From assembly GCF_001612665.1 (NCBI RefSeq), contig NZ_BDAX01000029.1:1-64000 (forward strand): a DNA stretch of 64,000 nucleotides, read 5' to 3'. The notes beneath the pieces are model-generated. The model ran no database searches. It was not told where the DNA came from and worked only from the letters and a program-made list of their open reading frames with translations. This stretch comes from Nocardia alba NBRC 108234. Its GTDB lineage: Bacteria > Actinomycetota > Actinomycetes > Mycobacteriales > Mycobacteriaceae. Made by a program: the position numbers and the translations under genes. Positions within the stretch are counted from its first letter, which is position 1, and the number at the start of each line of letters is the position of its first letter. Positions 23,894-33,276 of the stretch are shown here, one piece after another.

Positions 23894-25117
23894 ATGTGGC
23901 GGATGGAGACCGTGGGACTGGAGCGGATCGAGGAAGCCGCGCGATTGCTGGCGCCGGTGATCCGGCGGACGCCGACCGTGGGGTCGCGGGTGTTGTCGGA
24001 GCGGGCGGGCACGCAGGTGCTACTCAAATGCGAGAACCTGCAACGGACCGGGTCGTTCAAGCCACGCGGGGCCTACAACCGGATCGCGAATCTGGCCGCG
24101 GCGGATCGGGTGCGGGGTGTGGTGGCGGCCAGCGCCGGGAACCACGCGCAGGGCGTGGCGTGGGCGGCGAGCGAGCTCGGGATCGCCTCGACGGTGTTCA
24201 TGCCGGTCGGGGCCTCGCTGCCGAAGCTGGTCGCGACGCGCGCCTACGGTGCCGATGTGCATCCGGTGGGTGACACGATCGACGAATCCTTGCTCGCGGC
24301 ACAGGAATTCGCGGATCGGACCGGCGCGACCCTGATCCACCCCTTCGACCATCCCGACATCGTGGCTGGTCAGGCGACGGTCGCGCTCGAAATTCTCGAG
24401 CAGGTCCCCGAGGTGGGCACTGTGATCGTGCCCACCGGCGGTGGCGGGTTGCTCGCGGGCGTCGCGGTGGCCTTGCACGCGCTGGCGCCGCAGGTCCGGG
24501 TGATCGGCGTGCAGGCGGCCGAGGCGGCGGCGTGGCCCGATTCGCTGGCGGCGGGCAAGCCGGTTCGGGTGCCGCGAATGTCGACGATGGCCGACGGAAT
24601 CGCGGTCGGGCTACCCGGCGCGGTGCCGTTCGCCCATGTCGCCGAGTTGGTGTCCGAGATCGTCACCGTCGACGAGGACGCGCTGTCCAGAGCTCTGTTG
24701 CTGTGCCTCGAACGGGCCAAGCTCGTCGTCGAACCGGCGGGTGCGGCGGGCGTCGCCGCGTTGCTCACCCGCGCTGTCGTGGATCTGGCCGGCCCGGTGG
24801 TGACGATCGTGTCGGGCGGAAATATCGACCCGCTGTTGCTCACGCGCGTGATCGGCCACGGTCTCAGCGCCGCGGGGCGGTATCTGGCCATGCATGTCAC
24901 GATCGATGACCGTCCGGGCGCGCTGTCGGCGCTGCTCGCTGTGGTCGGGCGCGCGGGCGCGAGCGTGGTCGACGTCGTGCATTCACGGACAGGTCCGTGG
25001 CTGGCTGTCGATGAGGTCGAGGTGTCGCTCACCGTGGAAACCCGCGGCTCCGCGCATCGCGACGCGGTCCTGGACGCGCTGCGTGACGCGGGTTTCCGCG
25101 TCCACGCGCAGCTCTAG
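23894..25117 (+). CDS. ilvA: threonine ammonia-lyase with ACT domain (TdcB/IlvA type)
   Basis: A PLP enzyme (407 aa) that deaminates threonine to 2-oxobutanoate for isoleucine synthesis or threonine catabolism. GSFKPRGAYN holds the Schiff-base lysine (K56), AASAGNHAQG the substrate loop and PTGGGGLLAG the phosphate-binding glycine loop. Residues from about 330 form one ACT domain (VTIDDRPGALSALLAVVGRAGASVVDVVH), typical of the shorter allosteric catabolic form rather than the two-ACT biosynthetic enzyme. The first ATG (23894) is used; ATG 23903 is equally plausible. A monocistronic gene facing the TetR gene at 25151. Confidence 0.9.
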   Translation: MWRMETVGLERIEEAARLLAPVIRRTPTVGSRVLSERAGTQVLLKCENLQRTGSFKPRGAYNRIANLAAADRVRGVVAASAGNHAQGVAWAASELGIASTVFMPVGASLPKLVATRAYGADVHPVGDTIDESLLAAQEFADRTGATLIHPFDHPDIVAGQATVALEILEQVPEVGTVIVPTGGGGLLAGVAVALHALAPQVRVIGVQAAEAAAWPDSLAAGKPVRVPRMSTMADGIAVGLPGAVPFAHVAELVSEIVTVDEDALSRALLLCLERAKLVVEPAGAAGVAALLTRAVVDLAGPVVTIVSGGNIDPLLLTRVIGHGLSAAGRYLAMHVTIDDRPGALSALLAVVGRAGASVVDVVHSRTGPWLAVDEVEVSLTVETRGSAHRDAVLDALRDAGFRVHAQL

Positions 25118-25150
25118 GAACTCCGGGCTCGCGGCAACCACGAGCGCACG

Positions 25151-25780
25151 CTAGCCGCAGCTCTCGGGCGCTCGGTCCGGCGGCCAGCGGTCGGTGATCA
25201 ACGCGGTCATCTGGTCCACCCAGATGTCGTCGAGGGCGGCGTCGCGGCGGATCAGGATGCGGAAGATCGCGGTGCCCGCGACGACTTCGGCGAGCATGGG
25301 GAGTTGATCATCAGCGCGGCGTTCGTGGCCGAAGCGGGATTCGAAGGCGGCGAGGTCGCCGGCCAGCCGGTCGATCATCATCTTGTGCACTTCGGGGGCG
25401 GCGACGGTGTCCGCGATCAATCCCGGTAGCGCCGAGCGCACCTGCGGGCTGTCGAACATCGTGCGGACCGTCTCGACCAATGCCCGGATATCCGCGCGGA
25501 TATCCCCGCCCGAAACATCAGGTGGCGCGATGACTTCGGCGGACAGCACGGCCTCGTGGACGAGCTGCGCCTTGTTCGACCATCGCCGGTAGATGGCGGC
25601 CGTTGTTGTCCCGGCGCGCGCGGCGATCGCCGACAGCGACAGCGCCGGATAACCCGTATCGAGGATCAGCTCTCGGGTGGCGGCGATGATCGCGGCATCG
25701 ATCCGGCTGTCGCGCGGGCGCCCCGGCGTGGATGGTCCGAACCTCTTGCCTTCGCTGTCGCCTTCTGTTGTCATGATCAC
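25151..25780 (-). CDS. TetR family regulator
   Basis: A 209-aa repressor with a TetR DNA-binding domain at about 24-70 (LSLSAIAARAGTTTAAIYRRW) and a TetR_C-type ligand domain. It is divergent from the three-gene operon at 25824-30312 and is probably its regulator; the gap is only 43 nt (25781-25823), so a bound repressor would cover both promoters. The gap contains a GCATGC core but no long symmetric site. Starts at 25780 and 25774 are both possible. Confidence 0.88.
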   Translation of the reverse strand: MIMTTEGDSEGKRFGPSTPGRPRDSRIDAAIIAATRELILDTGYPALSLSAIAARAGTTTAAIYRRWSNKAQLVHEAVLSAEVIAPPDVSGGDIRADIRALVETVRTMFDSPQVRSALPGLIADTVAAPEVHKMMIDRLAGDLAAFESRFGHERRADDQLPMLAEVVAGTAIFRILIRRDAALDDIWVDQMTALITDRWPPDRAPESCG

Positions 25781-25823
25781 ACCTTAATTCCAATACGGCA
25801 TGCATCATATTTGAGGGAGACCT

Positions 25824-26939
25824 GTGAATCTGAGCCCGCTCGACGAGTACCCGCTGCATCAGGTGCCGGCGCCCCTCACCTGGCCGGGCGCCTCCGATCG
25901 GAACTTCTACGATCGGTCCTACTTCAACGTGCTCGACCGAGACGGACGCTTCATGGTGCTCACCGGAATCGGCTATTACCCGCGCCTCGGGGTCAAGGAC
26001 GCGTACTTCGTCGTCCGCCGGGACGACACCCAGACCGCGGTGCGGCTGAGCGACGCCATCGACGACGACCGCCTGCACCAACACGTCAACGGCTACCGGA
26101 TCGATGTCGTCGAACCCTTGCGTGAGCTTCGCCTGACCTTGGCCGAGACCGAGGGCATCGCCGCCGATCTGACCTGGCGGGGGCTGTTCCCCGCCGCGCT
26201 GGAGCGGCCGCACGAGATGCTGACCGAACGTCGAGTGACGTTGCAGGCGTGCCGCTTCGCCCAGGTCGGTACATGGGAGGGCTGGATCGAGGTGGACGGC
26301 GAACGGTTGACAGTCACGCACGACACCAGTGTGGCGAGCCGTGATCGCTCGTGGGGCATCCGCCCGATCGGCGCGCCCGAACCCACCGGTCGCCCGGATG
26401 CCGCGTTCCGTGGCATGTGGTGGCTCTATCTGCCGCTCGCGTTCGACGACTACCAGCTGTTCCTGATCCTGCAGGAGGACCCCGATGGTCACCGCAGCCT
26501 CTACGACTGCACCCGCCGCTGGCGCGACGGCCGCGTCGAACAGCTCGACGGTGTGCGCGCGACCGTCCACTACCGGCCCGGAACGCGAATCCCGACGGGC
26601 GCGCACGTCGAGTTCATGAACCGGGCCGGCGATCGCATCGAACTCGACGTCGAATCGAAGTTGTTCGCGCCCATCGCATTCGGCTCCGGTTACGGCGGCG
26701 ACTCCTCGTGGGCGCACGGCACCTGGAAGGACGGCCCGTTCGCCGAACGCGTCAGCTACGACCTGACGGACCCGGAGGTCATGGCCAGAGCGCCGTTCAG
26801 TCTCATCGACCATGTGGGCCGGGCGGTGTGCACGGAGGCCGACGGGCAGACGCGCGAGGGCGCGGGCCTGTTCGAGCACGGTGTGATCGGACCGCACTAT
26901 CCGTCGGGTTTCGCCGACTGGACCGACGCGGCGAAATAG
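25824..26939 (+). CDS. conserved hypothetical protein (DUF7064/7065-like)
   Basis: A 371-aa soluble protein with no signal peptide or membrane helix. It is rich in Trp, Tyr and beta strand (FYDRSYFNVLDRDGRFMVLTGIGYYP, RGMWWLYLPLAF, GGDSSWAHGTWK), suggesting a two-domain beta-barrel like the carotenoid hydratase/AttH group. I recall proteins of this look in actinobacterial TetR-controlled lipid or steroid gene sets, but I cannot name a function. GTG 25824 has GAGGGAG 6 nt upstream. It is the first gene of an operon with an F420-type oxidoreductase and a dikinase; the next gene starts 11 nt later. Confidence 0.65.
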   Translation: MNLSPLDEYPLHQVPAPLTWPGASDRNFYDRSYFNVLDRDGRFMVLTGIGYYPRLGVKDAYFVVRRDDTQTAVRLSDAIDDDRLHQHVNGYRIDVVEPLRELRLTLAETEGIAADLTWRGLFPAALERPHEMLTERRVTLQACRFAQVGTWEGWIEVDGERLTVTHDTSVASRDRSWGIRPIGAPEPTGRPDAAFRGMWWLYLPLAFDDYQLFLILQEDPDGHRSLYDCTRRWRDGRVEQLDGVRATVHYRPGTRIPTGAHVEFMNRAGDRIELDVESKLFAPIAFGSGYGGDSSWAHGTWKDGPFAERVSYDLTDPEVMARAPFSLIDHVGRAVCTEADGQTREGAGLFEHGVIGPHYPSGFADWTDAAK

Positions 26940-26950
26940 GCTCGGCGCCG

Positions 26951-27943
26951 ATGAAGATCATGACAGCGCTCTACGGACCGACCGATGCCGTCGAACGCGC
27001 GACCGTGCTCCGGGAGGCCGGCGCCTCCGGGGTATTCACCTTCGAGGGACCGTTCGACGTGTTCACGCCGCTGGTGCTCGCCTCGGCGGTCAAGGGGCTC
27101 GACGTGATGTCCAACGTCGCGATCGCACTGCCCCGCAATCCGATTCAGCTGGCACACCAGGCCAACGATCTGCAACTGCTCACCGAGGGGCGGTTCATCC
27201 TGGGCCTGGGCACGCAGGTGCGCGCGCAGATCGAGAAGCGTTACGGCGCCGAGTTCGACCGCCCGGTCGCGCGGATGAAGGAAATGGTGGGGGCGCTACG
27301 CGCGATCTTCGCGACCTGGAACGACGGTGCGCCACTGGACTTTCGCGGCGAGTACTACCGACACACCCTGATGACGCCGACCTTCGTCCCCGGGCCGAAC
27401 CCGTACGGTCCGCCACCGATCTATCTCGGTGCGCTCGGGCCGCGGTTGACCGCGGCCACCGCGGAAGTGGCCGACGGTCTGCTGGTGATGCCGTTCGGGA
27501 CGAAACGGTTCCTGCACGAGACGACGTTGCCCGCCGTGCGGGCGGGTCTGGCGGCCGCCGGACGCCGCGAGGACGACTTCGAGATCGTGCCGGAGATCAT
27601 CGTCTCGGTCGGTGAAGACCACGCCTCGACCCGAATGCTGTTGGCGTTCTACGGTTCCACCCCGGCCTACCGGCCGGTGCTCGACGCCCACGGCTGGGGT
27701 GATCTGCAGCCGGAACTCAACGCGATGTCCAAGCAGGGGCGGTGGCGGGAGATGGCCGCCCTGATCGACGACGACATCCTCCACACCATCGCCGCGTGCG
27801 GCACGCCGGCCGAGGTGGCCGCGCATATCCGCGATCGGGTCGACGGAGTGTCGGACCGGCTCTGCCTCTATCAGCCGGGGCCCATCGCCGTCGACGCGCT
27901 CGCTGAGATCGTGGACGCGCTGAAAGGATCCACATGCCGCTGA
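26951..27943 (+). CDS. LLM-class F420-dependent oxidoreductase
   Basis: A 330-aa TIM-barrel flavin/F420 oxidoreductase of the luciferase-like monooxygenase family. MKIMTALYGP opens strand 1; NVAIALPRNPIQLAHQANDLQLLTEGRFILGLGTQ and RYGAEFDRPVARMKEMVGALRAIF are family hallmarks; the C-terminal GTPAEVAAHIRDRVDG segment is also typical. F420 use is inferred from subfamily and from actinobacterial context. It lies 11 nt after the DUF7064-like gene and overlaps the dikinase by 10 nt, so the three form one operon. Likely redox step in modification or breakdown of an unidentified small molecule. Confidence 0.88.
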   Translation: MKIMTALYGPTDAVERATVLREAGASGVFTFEGPFDVFTPLVLASAVKGLDVMSNVAIALPRNPIQLAHQANDLQLLTEGRFILGLGTQVRAQIEKRYGAEFDRPVARMKEMVGALRAIFATWNDGAPLDFRGEYYRHTLMTPTFVPGPNPYGPPPIYLGALGPRLTAATAEVADGLLVMPFGTKRFLHETTLPAVRAGLAAAGRREDDFEIVPEIIVSVGEDHASTRMLLAFYGSTPAYRPVLDAHGWGDLQPELNAMSKQGRWREMAALIDDDILHTIAACGTPAEVAAHIRDRVDGVSDRLCLYQPGPIAVDALAEIVDALKGSTCR

Positions 27944-30312
27944 CAACGATCGAATTCGACCAGGTCGTCGACGACAGCTACGGCGGCAAGGCAGCCGGGC
28001 TGGCCGAGCTGCGCCGTCTCGGACTCGCTGTGCCGATCGGATTCGTCATCGCCGACGCTTCCCCACCGGACGGCATCGATGCCGCGACCCAACGGTTCTC
28101 GGAGCTGGCGGCCGCCGGCGCGACCTCGGTGGCGGTCCGGTCGTCGGCGGTCGGGGAGGACGGGGACGACCAGTCCTTCGCCGGCCAGTACGACACCGTG
28201 CTCGGTGTCGACTCCGTCGACGCCTTCGCCGCGGCCGTGCGCGAGTGCGCCGCGTCCGTCCATTCCCGGCGAGTCGCGTCCTATACCGAAAATGCCCCCG
28301 CCACCATGCATCTGGTCGTGCAGCAGATGGTCGACGCGCGCGCCGCGGGTGTGGTGTTCACCGCGGATCCGGCCACCGGCCGACGCGACCTCATGGTGAT
28401 CGACGCCATCGCGGGACTCGGTGAGGCGCTCGTCGACGGTTCGGCGTCGCCGGACCACATCGTCCTCGATTCCCACGGCGATACCGCCGTGTGCGAGGTC
28501 GGCGCGACCGCTGTCCTGTCGCCGGCGGAGATCGCGGAGATTCGGTCCGCCGCGTTGCGTGCGGCGCGGCACTGGGGCAGGCCGATGGACCTCGAGTGGG
28601 CGATCGACCGCGCGGGCACACTGTGGTGGTTACAGGCCCGACCGATCACCACCCTGCCCGGTGACCTCAACGAGATGGATTCACCACTCGCGGGCGCCGA
28701 CCACGTGTACACCCGCTGCAATATCGGCGAGATGATGCCGGGAGCCTTCTGCCCGTTGACCGCCTCGGTGTCGGGCTACGCCATCGACTACGCCATGCAG
28801 ATGACGCAGGTGGTGGCGCGGGCGCAGCCGAGCTACGAGCGACCGTGGCTGCAGGTCGGCTATTTCTACGGGCACATGTTCCTGAACCTGACCGAGGGAA
28901 CGGCGCTGAGCTCGGGTCTGCTCGGCAACTCGCTCGAGCAGTTCTCCACGTCGATCTGCGGCCGGGTCGTCGAGGAGCTGACGGCGCAACCGCCGAAACC
29001 GTTCGCCCACAGACTCGTCAACACGATCCGGCTGACCACGCACGCGTTGTCCGCCGGGCCCGCGATCCGCCGCCTGGACGACAAGATCGCCGGATTCCGG
29101 GTCCCGACCGGCGACGACCCGCGAGAAGTACTGCGCCAGTTGGAGTTCGGCGTCGAGGAGTATTGCGACATCACACTGACCCATGTGCGGTCCTCGTCCC
29201 GCGCGGCTGTCGCGGCCAACATCCTCGAGAGTGTGCTGACCAGACAGGCGGTCGAGAACGGACTCGACGCCGACGAGGGTCGTGCCGAGGCGACCCGGCT
29301 GATGGCCGGCGCGTCCGATGTCGAGAGCGCGCTCATGGTGGAGGAGCTCGACGCGGTGGTGCGAACCATCGCCGCCGATCACGCGACCGCCGAGCGGTTC
29401 GTCGCGACGGAGCCGGCTGCCGCGGTGATCGAGCTGCGGGCGGCGAGCAACCCCGGCGGTGAAGCGTTGCGGCAGTTCGTGACGCGGCACGGTCACCGCG
29501 GGTACCGCGAGCTGTGCATGCGCGATCCGTCCTGGGCCGAGGACCCCGGCGGGCTGGGCGCGATGATGCAGGTCATGCTGCGCTCCGCACTGGATCCGGC
29601 CCACCGCGCACCGCTGCCCGCACCCGCGCGGACGCCCGGATCGGCGACCATCAGGTTTCTCGCCCGGCTGGCGCAAGGCGGCGCCCGCGGACGCGAGCGG
29701 ACGAAATCCAAGATGGCGCTGATGGCGCACGCGCTGAAGCTGGGCTACCGCCATCTGGGCGCGGTGCTGGCCGAGTCGGGGCGACTGCCCGATGCCGACC
29801 TCGTCTTCTTCTTCGACCGTGCCGAGTTGGCGCGCGTCGCCGAAACGGATGACATCACCGACCTCGTGCGGTACGCGCTACGGCGCCGAGAAGCACTGGC
29901 GTATCAGAACTCCCTCGAGTTCGCCGACGTGTCGGTGGGCAGACCCGCCCCACTGCTCGCCCCGCCGCCGCACGCGACCACCGACGACCGGATCGTGGGC
30001 AGGCCGGCGGGCCGGGGCAGCGTCGAAGGAGTTGTGCGCGTGGCGAAGTCGATCGTCGACGCGCGCGATGTGCGGCCCGGGGAGATCCTGGTGGCCCCGG
30101 TCACCGACGTGGGGTGGACGCCGTACTTCACCGTCATCGGCGCGCTGGTCACCGACATCGGCAGCTCGGTATCGCACGGCGCGGTGGTGGCACGCGAATA
30201 CGGCCTCCCCTGCGTGGTGAACACCTTGGTGGCCACGAAGGTGCTACGCACCGGGGACCGGGTCCGGGTGGATGGGGACCGAGGTCTGGTCACCCGGCTC
30301 GGAGCGCCCTGA
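27934..30312 (+). CDS. PEP synthase/PPDK-family phosphotransferase lacking the PEP barrel (rifampin phosphotransferase-like)
   Basis: A 792-aa dikinase-family protein. Residues 1 to about 240 form the ATP-grasp domain: GGKAAGLAEL, VRSSAVGEDGDDQSFAGQYDT, VQQMVDARAAGVVFTADP, DLEWAIDRAGTLWWLQARPIT. A helical middle region of about 450 residues follows, then a swivelling phosphohistidine domain whose catalytic histidine is H748 in SSVSHGAVVAREYG. The C-terminal PEP/pyruvate TIM barrel of true PpsA is absent. That three-part order is the one seen in rifampin phosphotransferase (Rph), where the middle domain holds the antibiotic. This protein is shorter than Rph and its middle differs, so the acceptor may be another small molecule. 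It overlaps the LLM gene by 10 nt. Confidence 0.85.
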   Translation: MPLTTIEFDQVVDDSYGGKAAGLAELRRLGLAVPIGFVIADASPPDGIDAATQRFSELAAAGATSVAVRSSAVGEDGDDQSFAGQYDTVLGVDSVDAFAAAVRECAASVHSRRVASYTENAPATMHLVVQQMVDARAAGVVFTADPATGRRDLMVIDAIAGLGEALVDGSASPDHIVLDSHGDTAVCEVGATAVLSPAEIAEIRSAALRAARHWGRPMDLEWAIDRAGTLWWLQARPITTLPGDLNEMDSPLAGADHVYTRCNIGEMMPGAFCPLTASVSGYAIDYAMQMTQVVARAQPSYERPWLQVGYFYGHMFLNLTEGTALSSGLLGNSLEQFSTSICGRVVEELTAQPPKPFAHRLVNTIRLTTHALSAGPAIRRLDDKIAGFRVPTGDDPREVLRQLEFGVEEYCDITLTHVRSSSRAAVAANILESVLTRQAVENGLDADEGRAEATRLMAGASDVESALMVEELDAVVRTIAADHATAERFVATEPAAAVIELRAASNPGGEALRQFVTRHGHRGYRELCMRDPSWAEDPGGLGAMMQVMLRSALDPAHRAPLPAPARTPGSATIRFLARLAQGGARGRERTKSKMALMAHALKLGYRHLGAVLAESGRLPDADLVFFFDRAELARVAETDDITDLVRYALRRREALAYQNSLEFADVSVGRPAPLLAPPPHATTDDRIVGRPAGRGSVEGVVRVAKSIVDARDVRPGEILVAPVTDVGWTPYFTVIGALVTDIGSSVSHGAVVAREYGLPCVVNTLVATKVLRTGDRVRVDGDRGLVTRLGAP

Positions 30313-30324
30313 CGCCGGGCCCGA

Positions 30325-31743
30325 TCAGCTCAACCAGGCGCGGGCGTCGTCGGCGGTCTCGCGGACCTCGTCGAGCTGTTCGGCCACGCGCACACCGGCG
30401 GTGCCGCCCCGCGCGTTACGCGAGGCGATCGAGCCCTCCACCGTGAGCACCTCGCGCACACCGGCGGTGAGCGCGGGGTCGACGGCGGTGAACTCTTCGT
30501 CGGTCAGCTCGGCGAGACCGACCCCACGCGCCTCGGCGACGCGCACGCACGCACCCGCCGCCTCGTGGGCGACGCGGAACGGAACACCCTGGCGCACCAT
30601 CCATTCCGCGATGTCGGTGGCGAGGGTGAACCCGGCGGGTGCGAGTTCGGCCATCCGGTCGGTGTGAAAGGTCAAGGTGGCGACCAGGCCCGCGATGGCG
30701 GGCAGGAGCAGTTCGAGCTGGGCGACCGAGTCGAAGACCGGCTCTTTGTCTTCCTGCAGGTCCCGGTTGTAGGCCAGCGGCTGGGCTTTCAAGGTGGCGA
30801 GCAGACCGGCGAGGTTACCGATCAGGCGGCCCGCCTTGCCCCGGGTGAGCTCCGAGACATCGGGGTTCTTCTTCTGCGGCATGATCGACGAACCGGTGGA
30901 CCAGGCGTCGGCCAGGGTCACGTAGCCGAATTCCGGTGTGCTCCAGATGATGACCTCCTCGGCCATCCGGCTCAGATCGACACCGATCATGGCCAGCACG
31001 AACGCGGCCTCGGCGGCGAAGTCACGCGAGGAGGTGGCGTCGATCGAATTGGCCGCGGAGGCAGTGAAATTCAGCTCGGCGGCGATCTGCTCGGGGTCGA
31101 GGCCGAGCGAAGAACCGGCCAGCGCGCCCGAACCGTACGGTGAGATGGCGGCGCGCTTGTCGAAGTCGCGCAGACGTTCCAGATCGCGCAGCAGCGGATG
31201 CGCGTGGGCGAGCAGGTGATGCGCGAGCAGCACCGGCTGGGCGGCCTGCAGGTGGGTCTTACCCGGCATCACGGCGTCGGGGTGCGCGGCGGCCTGGGCG
31301 ACGAGCGCGTCGACGACGTCGAGCACACCGGCGGCGACGCGACGCACACCATCGCGCAGCCACATCCGGAACAGGGTCGCCACCTGGTCGTTGCGCGAAC
31401 GACCGGCGCGCAGCCGACCGCCGAGTTCGGTCCCGACCCGCTCGATCAGCCCGCGCTCGAGCGCGCCGTGCACGTCCTCGTCGGAGTCGGCGGGCCCGTA
31501 GGCGCCCGAGGCGACGTCGGCGGCGAGCGCGTCGAGACCGGCCAGCATGGCGGGCAGATCGTCGTCGGCGAGCAGCCCGGCCTTGTGCAGCACGCGAGCA
31601 TGCGCCTTGGACGCGCGAATGTCATAGGGAGCCAGCACCCAGTCGAAGTGGGTCGATTTGCTCAACGCCGCCATCGCCTCGGCCGGACCAGAGGCGAATC
31701 GCCCACCCCAGAGCGCACCTTCATTGGTTCCACTGTGGGTCAT
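30325..31743 (-). CDS. argH: argininosuccinate lyase
   Basis: Last enzyme of arginine synthesis: cleaves argininosuccinate to arginine and fumarate. The 472-aa product begins LWGGRFASGPAEAM and carries the superfamily signature GSSIMPQKKNPD, whose first serine is the catalytic acid or base, plus DRDFAAEAAFVLA and NYNRDLQ-like (AYNRDLQED) substrate blocks. A GGAGGAG ribosome site precedes the ATG. It lies 105 nt downstream of argG with a hairpin in the gap (31791-31818). Its stop faces the dikinase stop 12 nt away. Confidence 0.97.
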   Translation of the reverse strand: MTHSGTNEGALWGGRFASGPAEAMAALSKSTHFDWVLAPYDIRASKAHARVLHKAGLLADDDLPAMLAGLDALAADVASGAYGPADSDEDVHGALERGLIERVGTELGGRLRAGRSRNDQVATLFRMWLRDGVRRVAAGVLDVVDALVAQAAAHPDAVMPGKTHLQAAQPVLLAHHLLAHAHPLLRDLERLRDFDKRAAISPYGSGALAGSSLGLDPEQIAAELNFTASAANSIDATSSRDFAAEAAFVLAMIGVDLSRMAEEVIIWSTPEFGYVTLADAWSTGSSIMPQKKNPDVSELTRGKAGRLIGNLAGLLATLKAQPLAYNRDLQEDKEPVFDSVAQLELLLPAIAGLVATLTFHTDRMAELAPAGFTLATDIAEWMVRQGVPFRVAHEAAGACVRVAEARGVGLAELTDEEFTAVDPALTAGVREVLTVEGSIASRNARGGTAGVRVAEQLDEVRETADDARAWLS

Positions 31744-31790
31744 GGTCGATGTCTCCTCCGGTCAGGATGGCGGGCATGGATGATGACGGC

Positions 31791-31818
31791 ACCGGCCGAT
31801 CCGTGAGGACCGGCCGGT
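31791..31818 (-). terminator. GC hairpin between argG and argH
   Basis: Inverted repeat ACCGGCC (31791-31797) with GGCCGGT (31812-31818), 14-nt loop, in the 105-nt gap between argG and argH. It could attenuate or partly terminate transcription, or simply stabilise the argG message. No T-tract. Confidence 0.35.
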
Positions 31819-31848
31819 ACCGAGACTACGAGGGTGATTCCGCGCTTC

Positions 31849-33051
31849 TTACTTCTGGTTCAGGTCGCGGCGGGCGGCGACCTTGGAGGACAGGCCGTGG
31901 ATCTGGACGAAGCCCTTGGCCAGCGACTGGTCGAAGGTGTCGCCCTCGTCGTAGGTGGCCAGGTTGAAGTCGTAGAGCGACTGCTCGGAGCGACGGCCGT
32001 TGACCACCGCAGATCCGCCGTGCAGCACCATCCGAATGTCACCGGTGACGGTCTGCTGGGTGTCCTGCATGAAGGCGTCGAGTGCGCGCTTGAGCGGGGA
32101 GAACCACAGGCCGTCGTAGGCCAGCTCGCCCCAGCGCTGCTCGACCTGCCGCTTGTAGCGGGCCAGCTCACGCTCGACGGTGACGGCCTCGAGGGCCTGG
32201 TGCGCGGTGATCAGCGCGATGGCGCCCGGCGCCTCGTAGATCTCGCGGCTCTTGATGCCGACGAGGCGGTCTTCGACCATGTCGAGACGGCCGACACCCT
32301 GACGACCGGCGCGGGTGTTCATCTCCTCGATGGCCTGCAGTACGGAGACCGGGCGGCCGTCGATGGCGACCGGCACACCCTTCTCGAAGGTGATGATGAC
32401 CTCGTCGGGCGCTTCGAAGTTCACCGTCGGGTCGGCGGTGTAGTCGTAGACGTCCTTGGTGGGCGCGTTCCACAGGTCCTCGAGGAACCCGGTTTCGACC
32501 GCGCGGCCCCACACGTTCTGGTCGATGGAGAACGGCGACTTCTTGGTGACGTTGATCGGCAGGCTGTTCTGCTCGGCGAAGGCGATGGCCTTCTCGCGGG
32601 TCCAGGCGTAGTCACGGACCGGGGCGATGACCTCGAGGTCGGGCGCGAGCGCGCCGATGCCGACCTCGAAGCGGACCTGGTCGTTGCCCTTGCCGGTGCA
32701 GCCGTGCGAGACGGTGGTGGCGTTGTGGAACTTCGCGGCCTCGACCAGGTGCTTGACGATCAGCGGGCGGCTGATGGCCGAGACGAGCGGGTACTGGCCC
32801 ATGTACAGGGCATTGGCCTGGATGGTGGGCAGGCAGTACTCGTCGGCGAACTCGTCGCGCGCGTCGACCACGATGGCTTCCACGGCGCCGCAGTCCAGTG
32901 CGCGCTGTCGGATCGCGCTCATGTCCTCGCCGCCCTGGCCCAGGTCGATGGCCACGGCCACCACCTCGGAACCGGTCTCCTTCGCGATCCAGCTGATGGC
33001 GACGGAGGTGTCAAGCCCACCGGAGTAGGCGAGTACGACGCGATCGGACAT
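31849..33051 (-). CDS. argG: argininosuccinate synthase
   Basis: ATP-dependent ligase joining citrulline and aspartate. The 400-aa chain starts with the N-type ATP pyrophosphatase P-loop AYSGGLDTS (residues 8-16) and has AIDLGQGGED, HGCTGKGNDQVRFE and a typical C-terminal GLSSKVAARRD end. The ATG at 33051 has GAGGAG about 10 nt upstream; a frame extending to 33189 crosses the promoter and is not real. An ARG box and -10 lie about 90 nt upstream (33144-33174). argG is separated from argR by about 14.5 kb here, whereas in M. tuberculosis they are adjacent. Confidence 0.97.
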   Translation of the reverse strand: MSDRVVLAYSGGLDTSVAISWIAKETGSEVVAVAIDLGQGGEDMSAIRQRALDCGAVEAIVVDARDEFADEYCLPTIQANALYMGQYPLVSAISRPLIVKHLVEAAKFHNATTVSHGCTGKGNDQVRFEVGIGALAPDLEVIAPVRDYAWTREKAIAFAEQNSLPINVTKKSPFSIDQNVWGRAVETGFLEDLWNAPTKDVYDYTADPTVNFEAPDEVIITFEKGVPVAIDGRPVSVLQAIEEMNTRAGRQGVGRLDMVEDRLVGIKSREIYEAPGAIALITAHQALEAVTVERELARYKRQVEQRWGELAYDGLWFSPLKRALDAFMQDTQQTVTGDIRMVLHGGSAVVNGRRSEQSLYDFNLATYDEGDTFDQSLAKGFVQIHGLSSKVAARRDLNQK

Positions 33052-33143
33052 GTCTGTTGTGCTCCTCGAAGTCTGGTACGTAAGGCCTGCCGTGAGCAGT
33101 ATGGATGCTGCGGCCGCCGGTCGGCTCACGCCGGTGCTGCAAA

Positions 33144-33174
33144 TGATTATGCATGATGATGCAATCTCATTCAT
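33144..33174 (-). promoter_or_regulatory. ARG box and promoter of argGH
   Basis: AT-rich 31-nt site matching the element upstream of argC (53431-53461) at 27 of 31 positions and in the same orientation. It contains ATGCA-type ARG half sites and CTCATTCAT. On the minus strand CATAAT inside it is a -10 candidate, giving argG a leader of roughly 85-90 nt. ArgR (47542-48045) is the expected ligand. Confidence 0.8.
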
Positions 33175-33276
33175 CACGGGGGTGCACACCCGGCCGCAAG
33201 CCCCCTTGGCGAGTAGTCTCGGCTATGAGACGCTAGTCACACCGGAAGGCCAAGGGTCGGGACCTAAGGAGCCATC

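Noticed and set aside
33052..33189. N-terminal extension of argG
   Set aside because: It would translate the ARG box and leader; the P-loop starts right after ATG 33051.
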